Positions 23,194 to 35,579 of a stretch of 64,000 nucleotides of DNA are shown here, piece by piece; position 1 is the stretch's first letter; each line of letters opens with the position of its first letter. This DNA is from Enchytraeus crypticus (taxonomy: Eukaryota > Annelida > Clitellata > Enchytraeida > Enchytraeidae). The notes beneath the pieces were generated by a model. That model made no database searches. It was not told the origin of the DNA and saw only the letters and a list, made by a program, of their open reading frames with translations. A program made the translations under genes and the position numbers. The stretch covers positions 186,001-250,000 of the forward strand of contig CAJHZI010000649.1 of NCBI GenBank assembly GCA_905160935.1, written 5' to 3'.

Positions 23194-24004
23194 CTAAAAT
23201 AAAAGATTATAAAGTTTAAATTAATATCTTTTCATTTTATAACTAAAATTAAGCTTAGTGCATCCTAAAATGTAAATTCTAATCTAGTTTTTCATTTCGA
23301 GACCTAGACTATAACGAATGCTCTGTACCTTGGACCGGCAATTCTAGATCAGCAGACATGCATGTACAATAAGCTTTCGTAGCGAACTCTTTCGTTAGAA
23401 AAATCGAAAGATCGAAAGCCAATGCAGAACCAAGCCTTTCAATAAATTTAAGGTGTTCTAACTGACTGACTGATAGCATCAAATACTGCCGTCTTTAGGA
23501 TTATCTGAACAAAGTTCTAGAGGAAAGTTAAGATATTAGAGCACAAAAACCAACCCATCTACTTATCAAGCAATAAAAATGTCATCCGCACTAATAGGAA
23601 TAGTAGCAATAGAATGATAGCATGTGTAGGTCAAACAACTGACCACTGCACTGCCATTGTTTGGCCCACATATTACCGATATTTATTCATTACTAATTAT
23701 TTATTAATTTGCATATTAGCTGAAGGTAATGACACTTGATTCGTGTTGGAAAATCTAATTTATTGAATAAATCACAACCATTTACTCAAATGTATAAAAT
23801 ATAAATAAACAACCTGAATGCATTAAAATTATTTACAGTCTTTGAATAGAAATAAAATAGATTAAATAGATTTAATAGATTAAATAGATTTAAGAAGATA
23901 TTCCTCCAAAATAAATATTACAAATGACTATTTAAATAATAGTCAGCATAAAATTGAGATGGGCTATTGCATTTCTTTGTATATGTACACAATATATATA
24001 AAAG

Positions 24005-24115
24005 CTGGTAAAGCTAAGGTTAACGTCAGTTTCATCACTCGAAAGCGATGTCAGTGACGGGCGAGCCCAGGATTTGAACCCGCACCTACCGATCCGCGGT
24101 CAAGTATCTTACCGA
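24005..24115 (-). mobile_element. tRNA-derived SINE (AGTGGCGAT family), in receptor intron
   Basis: Minus copy. Shared blocks are GCTAAGGTTAACGTCAGTTT, CACTCGAAAGCGATGTCAGT, the inverted B-box GATTTGAACCC and GATCCGCGGTCAAGTATCTT. It is cut short where the A box would be. Confidence 0.75.
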
Positions 24116-24158
24116 AGTTTTATTTCTATTCAAAGACTATTTGTGAATAATATATAGG

Positions 24159-24159
<1 letters not shown>

Positions 24160-24207
<48 letters not shown>

Positions 24208-24238
24208 ATATATATATTATATATAATATTATATATAT

Positions 24239-24290
<52 letters not shown>

Positions 24291-24292
24291 AG
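24160..24292. repeat. (TA)n microsatellite
   Basis: Long AT run with TATTATATA interruptions inside the last receptor intron. Confidence 0.95.
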
Positions 24293-24377
24293 CATATTGC
24301 TAATTCGCTTGCATTAATAAGACAGGACATACATACGATTTTTAAACTAATATTTAGCAAACTATAGGACTACTAAC

Positions 24378-24615
24378 CCTCTTCGTAGTGTAAGGAACCG
24401 ATATATGAAGAAGATATTGGAAGCTACAAGCAGAACAACGACGATGGCTAAAACAATAATTCCAATGTAGGCTAGTGACCAAGATCCTGAAGGTTGCGTA
24501 ATGGTTGGGAATATTGTACCAGTTATCGCCGATGTCGTCGTCTTTAACGTAGCGTAGGACGTTGTAAAAGGTAATGTTGGAGATGTTGTCGATACACTAG
24601 TTCTGGATGCAGCTG
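24378..24615 (-). CDS. LDLa receptor: Ser/Thr stalk and transmembrane exon
   Basis: 238 bases, acceptor TGTGTAG|CA (phase 1, matching the LDLa exons), donor CGAAGAGG|GTTAGT (phase 2, matching the tail exon). It codes AASRTSVSTTSPTLPFTTSY and further Thr/Ser/Pro-rich residues (an O-glycosylation-type stalk of about 45), then GSWSLAYIGIIVLAIVVVLL continuing VASNIFFIYRF. This is a single hydrophobic helix of about 26 residues followed by a basic stop-transfer (LRRG). The helix carries no acidic or basic residue in its core. The frame is also open upstream to an ATG at 24,649 that would give a signal-peptide-like MKYISSLIICVAAAS, raising the possibility of a short isoform. Confidence 0.85.
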
Positions 24616-24649
24616 CTACACAGATAATTAGGCTTGATATATATTTCAT

Positions 24650-25985
24650 TTAAATTTTGATTTGAGATCAAAGCATTAGATTCGTTATATGAAACTAAAT
24701 TGGCATTATATATTTAAATAACAAATATTACTGAAATATAGCACTGAAGGATGGGAAAACCTATGTCATTGATTTAATGCTAAATCTGCATTTGGCTACA
24801 ATGGATTTGTTTACAGCACATCATTTTACTGGGATCATATTATTGTGGATGGACTGATACATTTAATGCTATTATAGTAGGAATAAGAAGCAGACTTAAA
24901 TTTATGATAAATGTGTCGCGACTCGTCGGCTGATCAAGGATTCGTTTGAAGAGAGGTTGCTCTGCAGCAAGACAAAAACTGATGGGTTCACAAATAGATG
25001 AAAGCAGTATTTATCTACAGAGTTGACATGCATGGTTGAACCCCAAGGGCTCGAGGTATGACGTCATGATTAACACCAAATGGCGATTACAATAAGATTA
25101 TTGAGGAGATTTAAGAATTTAGTATCACGTTGAATTATCCATGGCTAAAGCACGCAAGTAATGAATTTCCATCAATTTTTCAATGAGAAAATTACAATGA
25201 AGTCCTTAAAAGTTGGATGAGAACAAGTTGGTGTAAAAATAAATATCCCGGTAAAACGTAACATTTGGTTTAATGAACAACAGAACGAATGCGCTTCACA
25301 AAAAGTCTTGAAAGAAAAAGAATAGTAAAACTTTGGTTGCATCATTTTAGGCATGAACGTTAAACGAAAATATCAGAAGCTGCACAAGCAGACTCAATTA
25401 TACAGGTATACAAGTACACTTAATATGATTGCCGAGAAAAAGTGAAAAGATTTACTGAAATAGTCTAAATGGAAGTGCAATTTGTTGGGTCATTATTGAT
25501 TTTGCTTTTATACCAAATATATGAAATTGACTATTTCGACAAAAAGAGAAAGAAAGGCGAGATATTTGGCTCTGGTTTAACATGTTGATAGAGCATCCGC
25601 GTAGCATGTAGCACGTAGCATGCCATGTTTAGGTTCGCTTAATGCATGGCGGGCTATCATCTTGGCACAGAGTTCTGGCAGCTTTTAATCAAAATTTCCA
25701 ATGAATTGGAAGATTAATCTTCAAAGATGACTCTGGTGTGCGTTTTATAAAGGTTGCGACCGACTATTAATCATCACGACGAAAGGAAGAAGTAACATCC
25801 TCAGCATGAATCAAATCAAATCAATGTAGGAGATTAAAGTAGACAATCAACTCCAGATATGCAAAAAATAGTAATATAATCTACTTATTGCATTTCGATA
25901 TATCGAAGGTACTTTGCAAGTAATGATTAACTGCCTGAATTTTTACTCAAGTTTAACAGCTATTGGTAATAAATTTCAGACTCAC
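24650..25985. other. receptor intron, nothing else recognised
   Basis: AT-rich intron between the last LDLa exon and the membrane exon. No conserved repeat or exon was identified in it. Confidence 0.5.
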
Positions 25986-26105
25986 CACAGTTTTGTTCAT
26001 CTTCACCCCCAAAGCATTCGCTATATCCGTTGCAAACGCTGAACGTGTAAAGACATTGGCTCCGAGTTGGTGAGCATTTAAATGGCCTAACGGAGGGACA
26101 GGTGT
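25986..26105 (-). CDS. LDLa receptor: LDLa exon 19 (most C-terminal), type A
   Basis: 120 bases, acceptor TTCAG|AC, donor TGTG|GTGAGT, phase 1-1. Six Cys in LDLa order, from CPSVRPFKCSPTRSQC through VCNGYSEC to GGEDEQNC. The calcium-ligand position before the fifth Cys is Glu, and CNG replaces CDG. Confidence 0.88.
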
Positions 26106-26109
26106 CTGA

Positions 26110-27610
26110 AAAGCATGCATGTTATGACCAAAACGCATTTATATTACACATATATTATGTTAAAACATATCAGAGTATTATTCGCGAACGAAAAACTGAG
26201 CAAACGGATCCCTTGCAAAAATGCTTAGTTACATGTATTTATGCATTTGCTGCTAGATTGTAATATAATTCATAGGTTCATGTCCATATACTATTTAATA
26301 TTAGGCCTACATGCACAGAACTTCCAATAAAAGTTAAAATCTAAGAAACGTGTAACCCATTTCTGATTTCTCTCTGATTATGGTGCAAATTTATAGAAAG
26401 ACTACCGACGAAATACGAAATCATCCTAAAACTGCTGAGAAAGTACATTCACAACCGAAAATAATCGCAAAATCCCAAAAAATCCCAGCCTCGCTGATCT
26501 GAGAGCAAAATCTCGGACATTCACTGGACTAGTTATACGGAATATGGTCTAAATTGCCTAACGGATTAAACATGTGGTTTTAAAAGTGATAGATATCAAC
26601 ATAGTTGATTATTCACTATAATGCGTGTTTATTTCACTTTTAAAGTACTAACTTTATGTTCTTAAAATCTTACACTCGTGAATTTATTTTAGAACGGAAC
26701 GAAATTCCAGAAGATTTTCGCAATTTTGACTCACTGAGATAAAAAGATATAGCAGTTGCTTGGGCAGTTATGAGGTCTCGACATTAAGGTAAAGTACATC
26801 AAACAACGACGAAAAATATGCAATAAAATGATTACCTTGAAAATATTTTCTATTATCAGAATCAGATTTAGCATAATCTGAATTTCCATAAGTCAACTAT
26901 GGGAATACTTGATCTTTTCCTTGATCACACTAATCCAAACGAACTCCTGGTACCACTTCACTTCTCATATTTTGCTACATATTTCTCAAGATTTTGATGT
27001 TACCATCCTATCTCCTACTTTAACGTCACCTCGGGCATTGACACAATGGCAAACTCCTATCTGTATTCAACTTCAGTCACTGCCGGTGAAGCTGCTGATC
27101 TAGCCGCCTCGAAGAAATGGATAAATACCGCGATCTGTCCTTTGGGCATGAAGTTGTTCTATGGCCATTGAAACCATGGGCCCCATGAATCCCGATGAAG
27201 TTGCCTGCATTATGGCATAGGAAGGCTAATTGCAGAGCGAACAGGCGATAAGTGAGATACCTCTCTTCTTTGGCAAAGGCTTTCAAAGACTTTTCAAAGA
27301 TATAATGAAGTCTGCTTCGGAAATTATTTTAAGCAGCAAGAAGATATCGAGTAGCCGGGCGGCGATTCAGCATGTATTGCTGGAATCGTTTTAATCAAAC
27401 CTCGGGTACTTTACACCCGGAGTAAAATTTAAAAAATAATAAAGAAATTTAATTAAATTATTATTTTTACTAATATTATTATTATTCTCATTATTATTAC
27501 TATTATTGTATTTATTAAGTAAGAGCTTCCATCTGGAATCATTAATTATCTTTTGAAATTTTAAGCAACGACATTATTTTCTTATGTATTTAAACGAAAA
27601 TTATGAATCA
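26110..27610. other. receptor intron, nothing recognised
   Basis: No exon-like or repeat-family sequence identified. A 69-codon minus-strand frame at 27,077-27,286 has no recognisable motif. Confidence 0.5.
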
Positions 27611-27613
27611 TAC

Positions 27614-27727
27614 CACAATTTGATTCATCCTCTCTATTAAGACAGTGAACCGCACCGTCACACACATACGAGTTACTTATGCAGGTCTTCGTTGAATTGC
27701 ACCAAAATGAGTTTTCTTGACATCTCT
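27614..27727 (-). CDS. LDLa receptor: LDLa exon 18, type B
   Basis: 114 bases, acceptor TTGTAG|AG, donor TGTG|GTATGA, phase 1-1. Cys pattern RCQENSFWCNSTKTCISNSY, then VCDGAVHC and NREDESNC. His replaces the usual Asp calcium ligand. Confidence 0.87.
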
Positions 27728-27798
27728 CTACAAATAAAAAGGATTAGAAATAATCTAACAAGGACATAATATATTCGTTATTGAAAATATTAAGAGCT

Positions 27799-27862
27799 TA
27801 AGCCACAAACCACAACAATAAGCCACAAACCACAACAATAAGCCGCAAACCACAACATCTTG
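27799..27862. repeat. 20-bp tandem repeat, three units
   Basis: AAGCCACAAACCACAACAAT is repeated three times with one G substitution. Located in an intron. Confidence 0.9.
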
Positions 27863-28151
27863 GATCACAAGTGAAATGGTAGACAAAAAGGATGAAAGGT
27901 GGACTTAGAAAAGTATTGACACGAGTTATGGTCGAAGAGAATAGAGAATATTAAAAAATCATGCTTAGAAGAGCTACGGATAAAGCTAAATATAATTGGT
28001 GGAATGAAAATGTGAGGAATTACCTCAGTTACTATTTTACCCCACTCATGCCCTAACTACAATCAGGGGTATAGTTATAAAAACAAACTTTGCGTGGGTA
28101 GCATTTTTAAGTGGCAGACTAAAAGTAAGGCGATGAAAGTGAGTGGGGTAT

Positions 28152-28170
28152 GAAGGGGGGGGGGGGGGTA
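28152..28170. repeat. poly-G run
   Basis: A run of about 13 G flanked by further G-rich sequence. It is unusual in this AT-rich intron and could fold as a quadruplex on the plus strand. Confidence 0.7.
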
Positions 28171-28597
28171 TAAACTCCATCTCCGAAGGGGAGATTTTTA
28201 ATTAGTGAGAAAATCCATGGATTTTTAGAGCATTATTTCATTAATATAGTGGTTTTATTAATTTACCATTAATAAGCTTTTCAGTTACGTTACATATCTT
28301 CGTCATATCAGTCGAACAAGCATAAAGAAGTCAAGTTCAAAACTCTTCAGACTGCATACTGAAAATTAAACATCTCCTATTATTAAAATAAAGCAGCTTG
28401 GAGACCTCGGTGCAGTCCTATTCTACTATGACGCTTTGCAAAGAGACTTAATTAAAAATATTTAATAAAATCCAATGCTTTATGCCGATCAAGCTGTTTT
28501 AGCACTGGAATAATAGTTTTAAGAGAAATTTAACATAAGATCCAATGACTTAGCATGGGGATCGGGCTCCCATGGTCCTCCTAATGCTACGGGCCCG

Positions 28598-28662
28598 TGT
28601 GGAAGAATTGTATGATCAGGCTGGGTAGTCAGTTCAGGAAAATTTTTAATTCGAGGAAGAAA
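28598..28662 (+). pseudogene. tiny RTE-like LINE fragment
   Basis: GTGGAAGAATTGTATGATCA reads VEELYDQAG, then SVQENF after a stop. This matches VEELYDKAGKPVQEDF of the LINE at 14,900. Only about 60 bp. Confidence 0.5.
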
Positions 28663-29268
28663 GTGTTGGTGGCAGTAAAGAAATCAACCTCTGAAGAAAG
28701 CGTTCAGTAAATACAATAGCTAAATAAGTAAAAAACTAATAACTAAAAAACTAATAACTAAAAAACTAATAAGTAAATGGCGAGCCATTTAGTATTCTTA
28801 CGTGTTAACGGGCAACGGTAATTACATACAAACATTGCAAGGGCTCCTTAGCTTCTCTAGTGAATATTATTACAAGTACTACACGGTTATAAATTCAAAC
28901 AAATTCACAAATTAAGGTTAAATGATTATCTATGATGATAGGTTTCACTAGCAATGTCAAGCGTTTAAATTTAGGTATATTAATCCCATGTTACCAGTTC
29001 TGATAAGTCAAGAATTTACTCTTTGATTATCTTGCATCATTAGAAGCAATCACTTAAAACTGCAGGACGTTGCCTTATTTATTGACACTTAGCAATAATT
29101 TACACAATCAATTTCTTTTATTTATGTTATTAGGCGCTTTTTATTTCATAATACGTTCGTTGTATTTCGGGGTACAATTATTAGGCTATAAAATAACTAC
29201 CTAAATATAAATATTACGACGAATATATTAAATACACTATACACATCATCAGTACACAAGCTACTTAA
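28663..29268. other. receptor intron, nothing recognised
   Basis: Includes a run of ACTAATAACTAAAAA-type short repeats (28,733-28,775). No other structure. Confidence 0.5.
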
Positions 29269-29272
29269 TTAC

Positions 29273-29392
29273 CGCAGTTTCGCTCATCTTCTTCCGCCGC
29301 ACAGTCTTTGTTTCCGTTGCAAACGCTAGAAGAAGAAATGCATTGACTACGATTTGGAGAACATTTGAACGTTCGGTCTCTCGGACAGGTGT
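29273..29392 (-). CDS. LDLa receptor: LDLa exon 17, type A
   Basis: 120 bases, acceptor TGCAG|AC, donor TGCG|GTAATT, phase 1-1. CPRDRTFKCSPNRSQCISSS, then VCNGNKDC and EEDERNC. It is the only one of the 19 domains with the canonical Asp before the fifth Cys, but has CNG in place of CDG. Confidence 0.87.
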
Positions 29393-29873
29393 CTGCACGA
29401 TATACACAATGATACATAATATACAAAGTGCTCATTTTACCTAAAATGCATCATATATTAATATTCTTGCAAAATAGTCTGATTGTACAATGTAGTAGAA
29501 CTATCTAATAGAATAATGCACTGTGTCTATATATTGCAAGAAAGTCACATTATAAATCATAAAAAATCTACAAAGAAATTGAAATGAGATATAAAGGTCA
29601 GATGGCTTTGATAAATTGCAGTAAGTAGTGAATTGGTTACAGTTTAAAGTTATTCTTTGCTTCTTATCTTAAGATTTTCATTAATGCATATTTGTTAAAT
29701 TAATTAAATTAATATTGTAAATGGAGATGAACGATTTAACACTCAGACTACGAATGAAGTTGTTAAGAAATATTTTAATTTTGAAGAATGAAAATGAATT
29801 TGTTTATGTTCGGTTTAGAATAAAGAATTATGCCTATGATTATCAAACAGGCCTATGTACAAACACACACAGA

Positions 29874-29874
29874 C

Positions 29875-29932
<58 letters not shown>

Positions 29933-29944
29933 TTATATATATAT

Positions 29945-29976
<32 letters not shown>
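29874..29976. repeat. (TA)n microsatellite, left of a MITE
   Basis: Long AT run directly abutting the MITE at 29,977. Confidence 0.95.
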
Positions 29977-30728
29977 CAGACTGGGGAAAAAAATAATCCC
30001 CTAGCGAAATCTCAATAACTTTAAGAAAACTCAAAATATCTTACGAAATTTTCGGAGCTTCTAGGGAAGGAATTTCTGCGTATATCCTGCAAATTTGATG
30101 AAACTATTTTCATTAGTTACGAAATTACAGCATTTCTACGAGAAAAGTGCTAAAATCAATTTTAACAAGGCTTTCCGAGATGTCAGTCGTTCCTTTTAAA
30201 GAAAATAACGAGCCTGAAAAGGGCCGTTTACTTAAGTGGTGGAGTTTAAGCCTGCACTACCTTGTTAGCTACTCCAATAAATGATGCTTAAAATTTGTTC
30301 TTATGTTAAAATTATTCCTAAATTTTGAAGAAAATGTCCTGTACTTTTGTTTAAAAAAGCCTTGTTAAAATTGATTTTAACATTTCTTAGAAGAAACGCT
30401 GTATTTTTGTTACTTCTGAATATATTTTCACCAAATTTGCGCGATAAGTGTAGAAATTCCTCCTCTGGAGGCTCTGAAAATTTTGTAGAACCATTTCGAG
30501 TTTTGTCCAAGTTATTAAGACTTTTGGCAAAAAAAGCCTTGTTAAAACTGATTTTGCAATTTTTTCGTAGAAACGCTGTAATATTTTTCCTGCTCAATAG
30601 ATTTGCATCAAATTTTCAGGATATACGCAGAAATTCCTCTCCTAGACGCTTCGCAAATTTCGTAGAGAAATTTTGAGTTTTCTTAATGTTATTGAGATCT
30701 CGCTAGGGGATTATTATTTTTGCCCCAG

Positions 30729-30732
<4 letters not shown>
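29977..30732. mobile_element. 756-bp MITE with long inverted ends, inserted in (TA)n
   Basis: The left end CAGACTGGGGAAAAAAATAA continues CCCCTAGCGAAATCTCAATA. The right end is its inverse (CTCGCTAGGGGATTATTATT ... GCCCCAGTCTG). Both sides are flanked by TA repeats, in agreement with TA target duplication of Tc1/mariner-type elements. Inside, a block with AAGCCTTGTTAAAA(C/T)TGATTTT ... GAAACGCTGTA is repeated about three times in both orientations. No transposase; a 109-codon frame there is a repeat product. Confidence 0.85.

Positions 30733-30800
<68 letters not shown>
30733..30800. repeat. (TA)n microsatellite, right of the MITE
   Basis: Continuation of the AT tract interrupted by the MITE. 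Confidence 0.95.
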
Positions 30801-30802
<2 letters not shown>

Positions 30803-31394
30803 GACCTTTTATAATATATATCTAATCCGTGTAGCCAGTCTAGTGAAAGTCCGAGATTTTACTCTCAGATTTGCGCAGCCGGTAATCGAACCCATAAAGT
30901 TTCCATTAACCTATCCTATACACATTTAGTAGCAATTTATAAATCCTCCGAGTTAAGAATTACCCAACACCCCATACGTGTATTTCCATTAACCTCAGGA
31001 TCTGTCACTTAAAACTTCATGACGTTGCCCGACGCCTTCAATCACTACGCTATATGACATTAAAAATATGTCAGAAACAAAGGATTGTACATAGTGGGTC
31101 CATACAAGAATACAATAAATTGTTCTTTAAAATAAACACATTGAAATCGATATTTTTGTGAATTTAAATTTAACTAATGATCATAACAAAGCGTCAATTA
31201 TAATTGTTTACTAACGGACGGCGTCTGAACGTCACATTTTTGCTTCTATTTACCAATTTGCTATTGGCTATGCCGTTCGACCTTTATAATTAGACGGCAC
31301 ACGTCTAGGACCTACTATAGCATGGTTACACGTATGGGGTGTTGGGTAATTCTTAACTCGGAGGATTTATAAATTGCTACTAAATGTGTATAGG

Positions 31395-32175
31395 ATGCAA
31401 GTAATATTGAGACGTGAGAAGATGGATGTAAGATTTGCAGATGATCAAGGAATGTTAGCTGGAGGCGAGAATGGACTACAGAAGAAAATGAATAATTTAA
31501 ATGATACGGCATTTAAATGTGGTATGAAGATTAACATTAAAAAGACAAATTTGACGAGAGTGTCCCAGTATAGATTTAACGCCAAAATTACAATAAATGG
31601 TAGGAAATTGGAACAGGTACGGAGTTTCAAATATAAAGGTCATAATATAGCAGACGGTGGGAAATATGATACTGAAATATGCAGTTGGATTGCACAAACA
31701 AAAGAAGCCTTCGGTACTAAGAAAGAAGTCTGAACAAAAAGTATAAAGAAAGACATAAAGATAAAGATAGTGAAAACCTTGGTTTGGACCATTCTATTAT
31801 ATGGACATGGACTTTAAGGATGGAAGATAGCAAGAAACTAGAAGCATTGGAAATATAGATATGGGGAAGAATGGAAAAGATTAGCTGGACTCAAAAGGTT
31901 ACATATGATGAAGTTCTGGAGAGAGTTGGTACACATAAACAATTGATAAATGGAATGATAACAGAAACATGAGTTGGATAGGACACATTCAAAAGGGGAA
32001 AGTCTACTAAAAGAGGTCATAGACGGTAGAGTGGAAGGACAGAAGGACAGAGGCAGACCGAGATTAGAAGTGTTCGATTATTTAATGATCCACTCAAATG
32101 TTGACATAAAAGAGAAAACGGAAGACTAAGAAGAGTGAAGAAGAGTGGAGGCGTTATATGTAAGAGTGGAGGCGT
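31395..32175 (+). pseudogene. RTE-like LINE fragment, plus strand
   Basis: Reads DVRFADDQGMLAGGENGLQK, NNLNDTAFKCGMKINIKKTN, EQVRSFKYKGHNIADGGKYD, then decayed distal blocks (ILLYGHGL, ERVGTHKQLI, RVEGQKDRGRPRL) with frameshifts. It is the opposite orientation to the 13,325 copy and lies in a receptor intron. It starts just before the catalytic-type box. Confidence 0.85.
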
Positions 32176-32737
32176 TATAGACCTAATACCTTACCTGAGG
32201 CAGATACCTTGCCCCTTTGCTAATTTAGTGAACTTTTGTGGTTTATAATTAATTTATCAAACTATAGGCCTAGGCCATGATTTATTGGTAATGCTACTAA
32301 GACGAATAAAACGCAACTCGCTGCTAGACATCTGTAACATGTAGGTAAATTAATGCGTATCACCATAATATCATAAAGGCAATATTGTTGAATATGCATC
32401 TTCAGTTAAAGTAATTTTATAAATATGCATTTAACACTACTAAATTAAGGAGAATTGTAGAGAGATTTTCACTGACACGTAACTTTATTTAAAACCCCTT
32501 TAAATAATTGCCAAACCTAAATCTTATTTCTAAACTCGAAAGGAGATAAGTTACGGTGATTCTAAGAATTGAGCTCTGCACTACCTACTTCGAAGTTAGA
32601 AATCAAATTAATTATGGTCTCAAAGGCCCGTCTACTCTATAGTTCAGATATCATGCTACTGCCTTTATTAACATTCTCCACGATAACTATACAATGTAAA
32701 TATTTGGAAGGTTTTGTTTGTAATATCACAATCTTAC

Positions 32738-32851
32738 CGCAAGAAATTTCGTCCTCATTATTTAAGCAATGCGGCCTACCATCGCACACTTGATAATAAG
32801 GAATGCAACTCTTGGATGAGTTGCACAAAAATGCACCTGATTGGCAACTTT
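32738..32851 (-). CDS. LDLa receptor: LDLa exon 16, type B
   Basis: 114 bases, acceptor TGCAG|AA, donor TGCG|GTAAGA, phase 1-1. SCQSGAFLCNSSKSCIPYY, then VCDGRPHC and NNEDEISC. His at the calcium-ligand position. Confidence 0.88.
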
Positions 32852-33009
32852 CTGCAACAAAGAAAAGCAGTAAAACTTAACAACGTTTTGCTTTTAGTTA
32901 ACACACTCACTTTTATAGATGTTTGCGCTATGTGTTAATTTTAATTCAGTTACAAATAAATGATCATGTTCTCTCTCACATAGAACTATTAGTATTTAAC
33001 TCTATCAAT

Positions 33010-33265
33010 AGGCCTTTCCCTCTCTCTTAGTGCACTGCCTACTAGCTGGTCCATGGTATATAACGTCTCCACTCTTCTCTGTCTTCCGCTTTCGTTTTCA
33101 TTTCTACATATGAGTGGGTCTTTAAATCATCTAACATACCTAATCTCGGCCAGCCCCTGCCTCTTTTTGCTTCCATTCTACCTTCTATGATCTCTATTAA
33201 TAGACCTGTTCCCCTTAGAATGTGTCCTATCCAGCTCTTCTTTCTATTTCTTAATATATTTAGAG
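33010..33265 (-). pseudogene. RTE-like LINE 3' end fragment
   Basis: The plus strand carries the shared 3' tail TGCACTGCCTACTAGCTGGT and the block TTTAAATCATCTAACATACC, then the inverse of the final coding block. Most of the LINE is absent. Confidence 0.8.
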
Positions 33266-33614
33266 TTATATTGAATAAAAAATCCTCAATAATTTCATTG
33301 AGTTTTTTTGTAGATCTTCACGACACTGTCGAACATCTGTTTTACTTTCTTAATTTCCGACGAGTAGCTGATACGAGAGACGGATCTATTACATACGGTC
33401 TGAACCATTTATCTAATATCAAATTGTATTCATCATGGCGTGTCATTTGAAATAGTCTTGTTTAGGATGTGTCTCCAGCTACTTAGAATATGTAATCAAA
33501 GACATCAATTCTGTTTTGGATAAGCGATATGTCCACGTAGGCAATTTGTTGGTGGCTTCTTCAATACACCCTGAAGTTTAAAAAATAGAATAAAAATTTT
33601 ATTAGATAATTTAC

Positions 33615-33731
33615 CACAGTTTTGTTCATCTTCTCCTCCCAAACAATGAGCGGATCCGTCGCACACATATGAAGAGTGAAGACATTTCTTGAGAGTCGAA
33701 CATTTATAGGGTCTCTCTGCGGGACATACGT
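33615..33731 (-). CDS. LDLa receptor: LDLa exon 15, type A', unit 1
   Basis: 117 bases, acceptor TTTTAG|AC, donor TGTG|GTAAAT, phase 1-1. CPAERPYKCSTLKKCLHSSY, then VCDGSAHC and GGEDEQNC. The domain is identical in units 2 and 3. Confidence 0.88.
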
Positions 33732-34974
33732 CTAAAATATATATTAATAACAAGTACAATTGATTCAATGGTGTGGTCACATAAATGCTATTGACATTCA
33801 CCAAAGCATAGAGCTGATGCTGTTTCAGAAGGTTTAAATATAAGAAAAACAAAATGTATTCTTAAATATTTGTTATGTTATGTATGTATTCTTAAATTAT
33901 GTTACAAGAACTGAGGAGTATTTCAAACTATATAGTAATTTTTGGCATAAAATCATGAAGCGCGATGTACATGTATTTTTTATTTTTTATATGCGATATA
34001 TAACTGAATACGATTGTTATTTACTTGCATTACTTAACTTTGTTCAATTCACAAAATCAAACCCACAAAGCGAATAGGCCGATAGCCTTATCCTAAACAT
34101 TACTGTAGAAATAATTAAAATAAATAATTTAAAGTGTCTAAAAATGATTAATTGCGAAAGAAAGCTAGATCGAAAAGGCAAAACTAGATGCAAAAACTAT
34201 TTTAGCTAAATTACACGTCAGATTGTGATTAAAGTGAACTTCGGCTTAAAATACAAAAAATAATCTGAGTATGGTAATCTGCATGTTTCTAAAATATTCG
34301 GTTAGCTATACTGGGTACTGTTGCGTGTTTATTTTTTATCTCTCCTTCGATAGCACTAAAACATTCTTACAAATTAACTACTTCTCTAGTACATGTTCGA
34401 ACAAAGACAATGTTACCGTACACCAATTTGGAACAATGCAGCTAAAATTTAATAAACGGCATGATTAGAGTGTGATGTAATCTTAAGTTACATTTACGAT
34501 TAATTAAATCTTGATATTCATAACCTTAGTTGGATATAAAATGTATAGTGAGTGTATTATAATTTATTATAGAATACACTGGTGCCTATGGAAAGTCTAA
34601 TTTAACTTCAGTTATACAATGCTCCTAAATTACAATTGGAAGAATTGCGAATTTAAGCGTTGAATATTAGTTATGTTGGAGGTTAATGATTCAGTGTTAT
34701 ATCCGGGACATACCTACTAGACCAACTGTTAAATACAGAGGTTGTAAGAGTCAACAAAAGCAAAAACCGAAGAAGGTAATCCACCTCTGAACTTCAGAAG
34801 TCATATACATGTATATTCTCAATAACCGTCAGCTAAATCAAAAGGTCAGCAACGTAAGGCATAGCCTTTTGAAAAGGAATTAACTTTTTGATTGATACTT
34901 TCACGCTCTATATTGCAAGAAAAGCTCAGGGTGTGAATATGCACCTTGGATCTGCGACTTCACTTTCTTGAACA

Positions 34975-35020
34975 CTAGAGAGAGAGAGATAGATAGAGAG
35001 AGAGAGCGAGAGAGAGGGAT
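34975..35020. repeat. (GA)n microsatellite in the unit
   Basis: Interrupted GA/GATA run present in each unit (38,588 and 42,201 as well). It is the same length in all three by eye, which is surprising for a microsatellite unless the copies are very young. Confidence 0.85.
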
Positions 35021-35386
35021 GCGATTGAATTATAAATTTGAGAATTAGGTGACATAAAACGTAACGTAGGAAAAGATTGGACTCTCTAGCAAAGTAATTT
35101 TTAAATATTTTATTTTAAAAATTAAGGAAACAAATTAAGATAGAAGTTTGAGATGAAAGTAAATTTTAATTAATTTGAGAATTTACAAAACTTTATTGTA
35201 ATATGCTCGCTTGGTAGAAAGCACAAATTGAAAAAGGCAGGGAAGTCAGATGATTTTAGTGCCTAATAGAAAGGAGATTTTAGAGTCACAATTGCTGGGA
35301 AATGAGCAACTGAATGAAATTAAATTAACATGAAGGTCAACATGAAATATATACGGTAATTGCTATATTTAAATAGATAATCTAAC

Positions 35387-35503
35387 CACATTTCTCATCT
35401 TCTCCTCCAATGCAATGGATAGATCCGTCGCAAACATTGTACGTAGCTAGACATTGACTTTGGTTTGCTGAACATTTAAACGGTCTGCTACTAGGACAGG
35501 TGA
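35387..35503 (-). CDS. LDLa receptor: LDLa exon 14, type A, unit 1
   Basis: 117 bases, acceptor TTGTAG|TC, donor TGTG|GTTAGA, phase 1-1. CPSSRPFKCSANQSQCLATY, then VCDGSIHC and GGEDEKC (one residue shorter before the last Cys). Confidence 0.87.
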
Positions 35504-35579
35504 CTACAAAAGATATCAAAGGCAGAGGTATTATCTTTTATTTCAGTACCAGTCTTAGAAAAGGAGAAACACATTTACA

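Noticed and set aside
27077-27286. 69-codon minus-strand frame in an intron
   Set aside because: No motif, no splice-consistent ends and no cysteine pattern; treated as chance.
30301-30676. Open frames of about 100 codons on both strands
   Set aside because: They fall inside a MITE made of internal repeats and read the same word in several copies.
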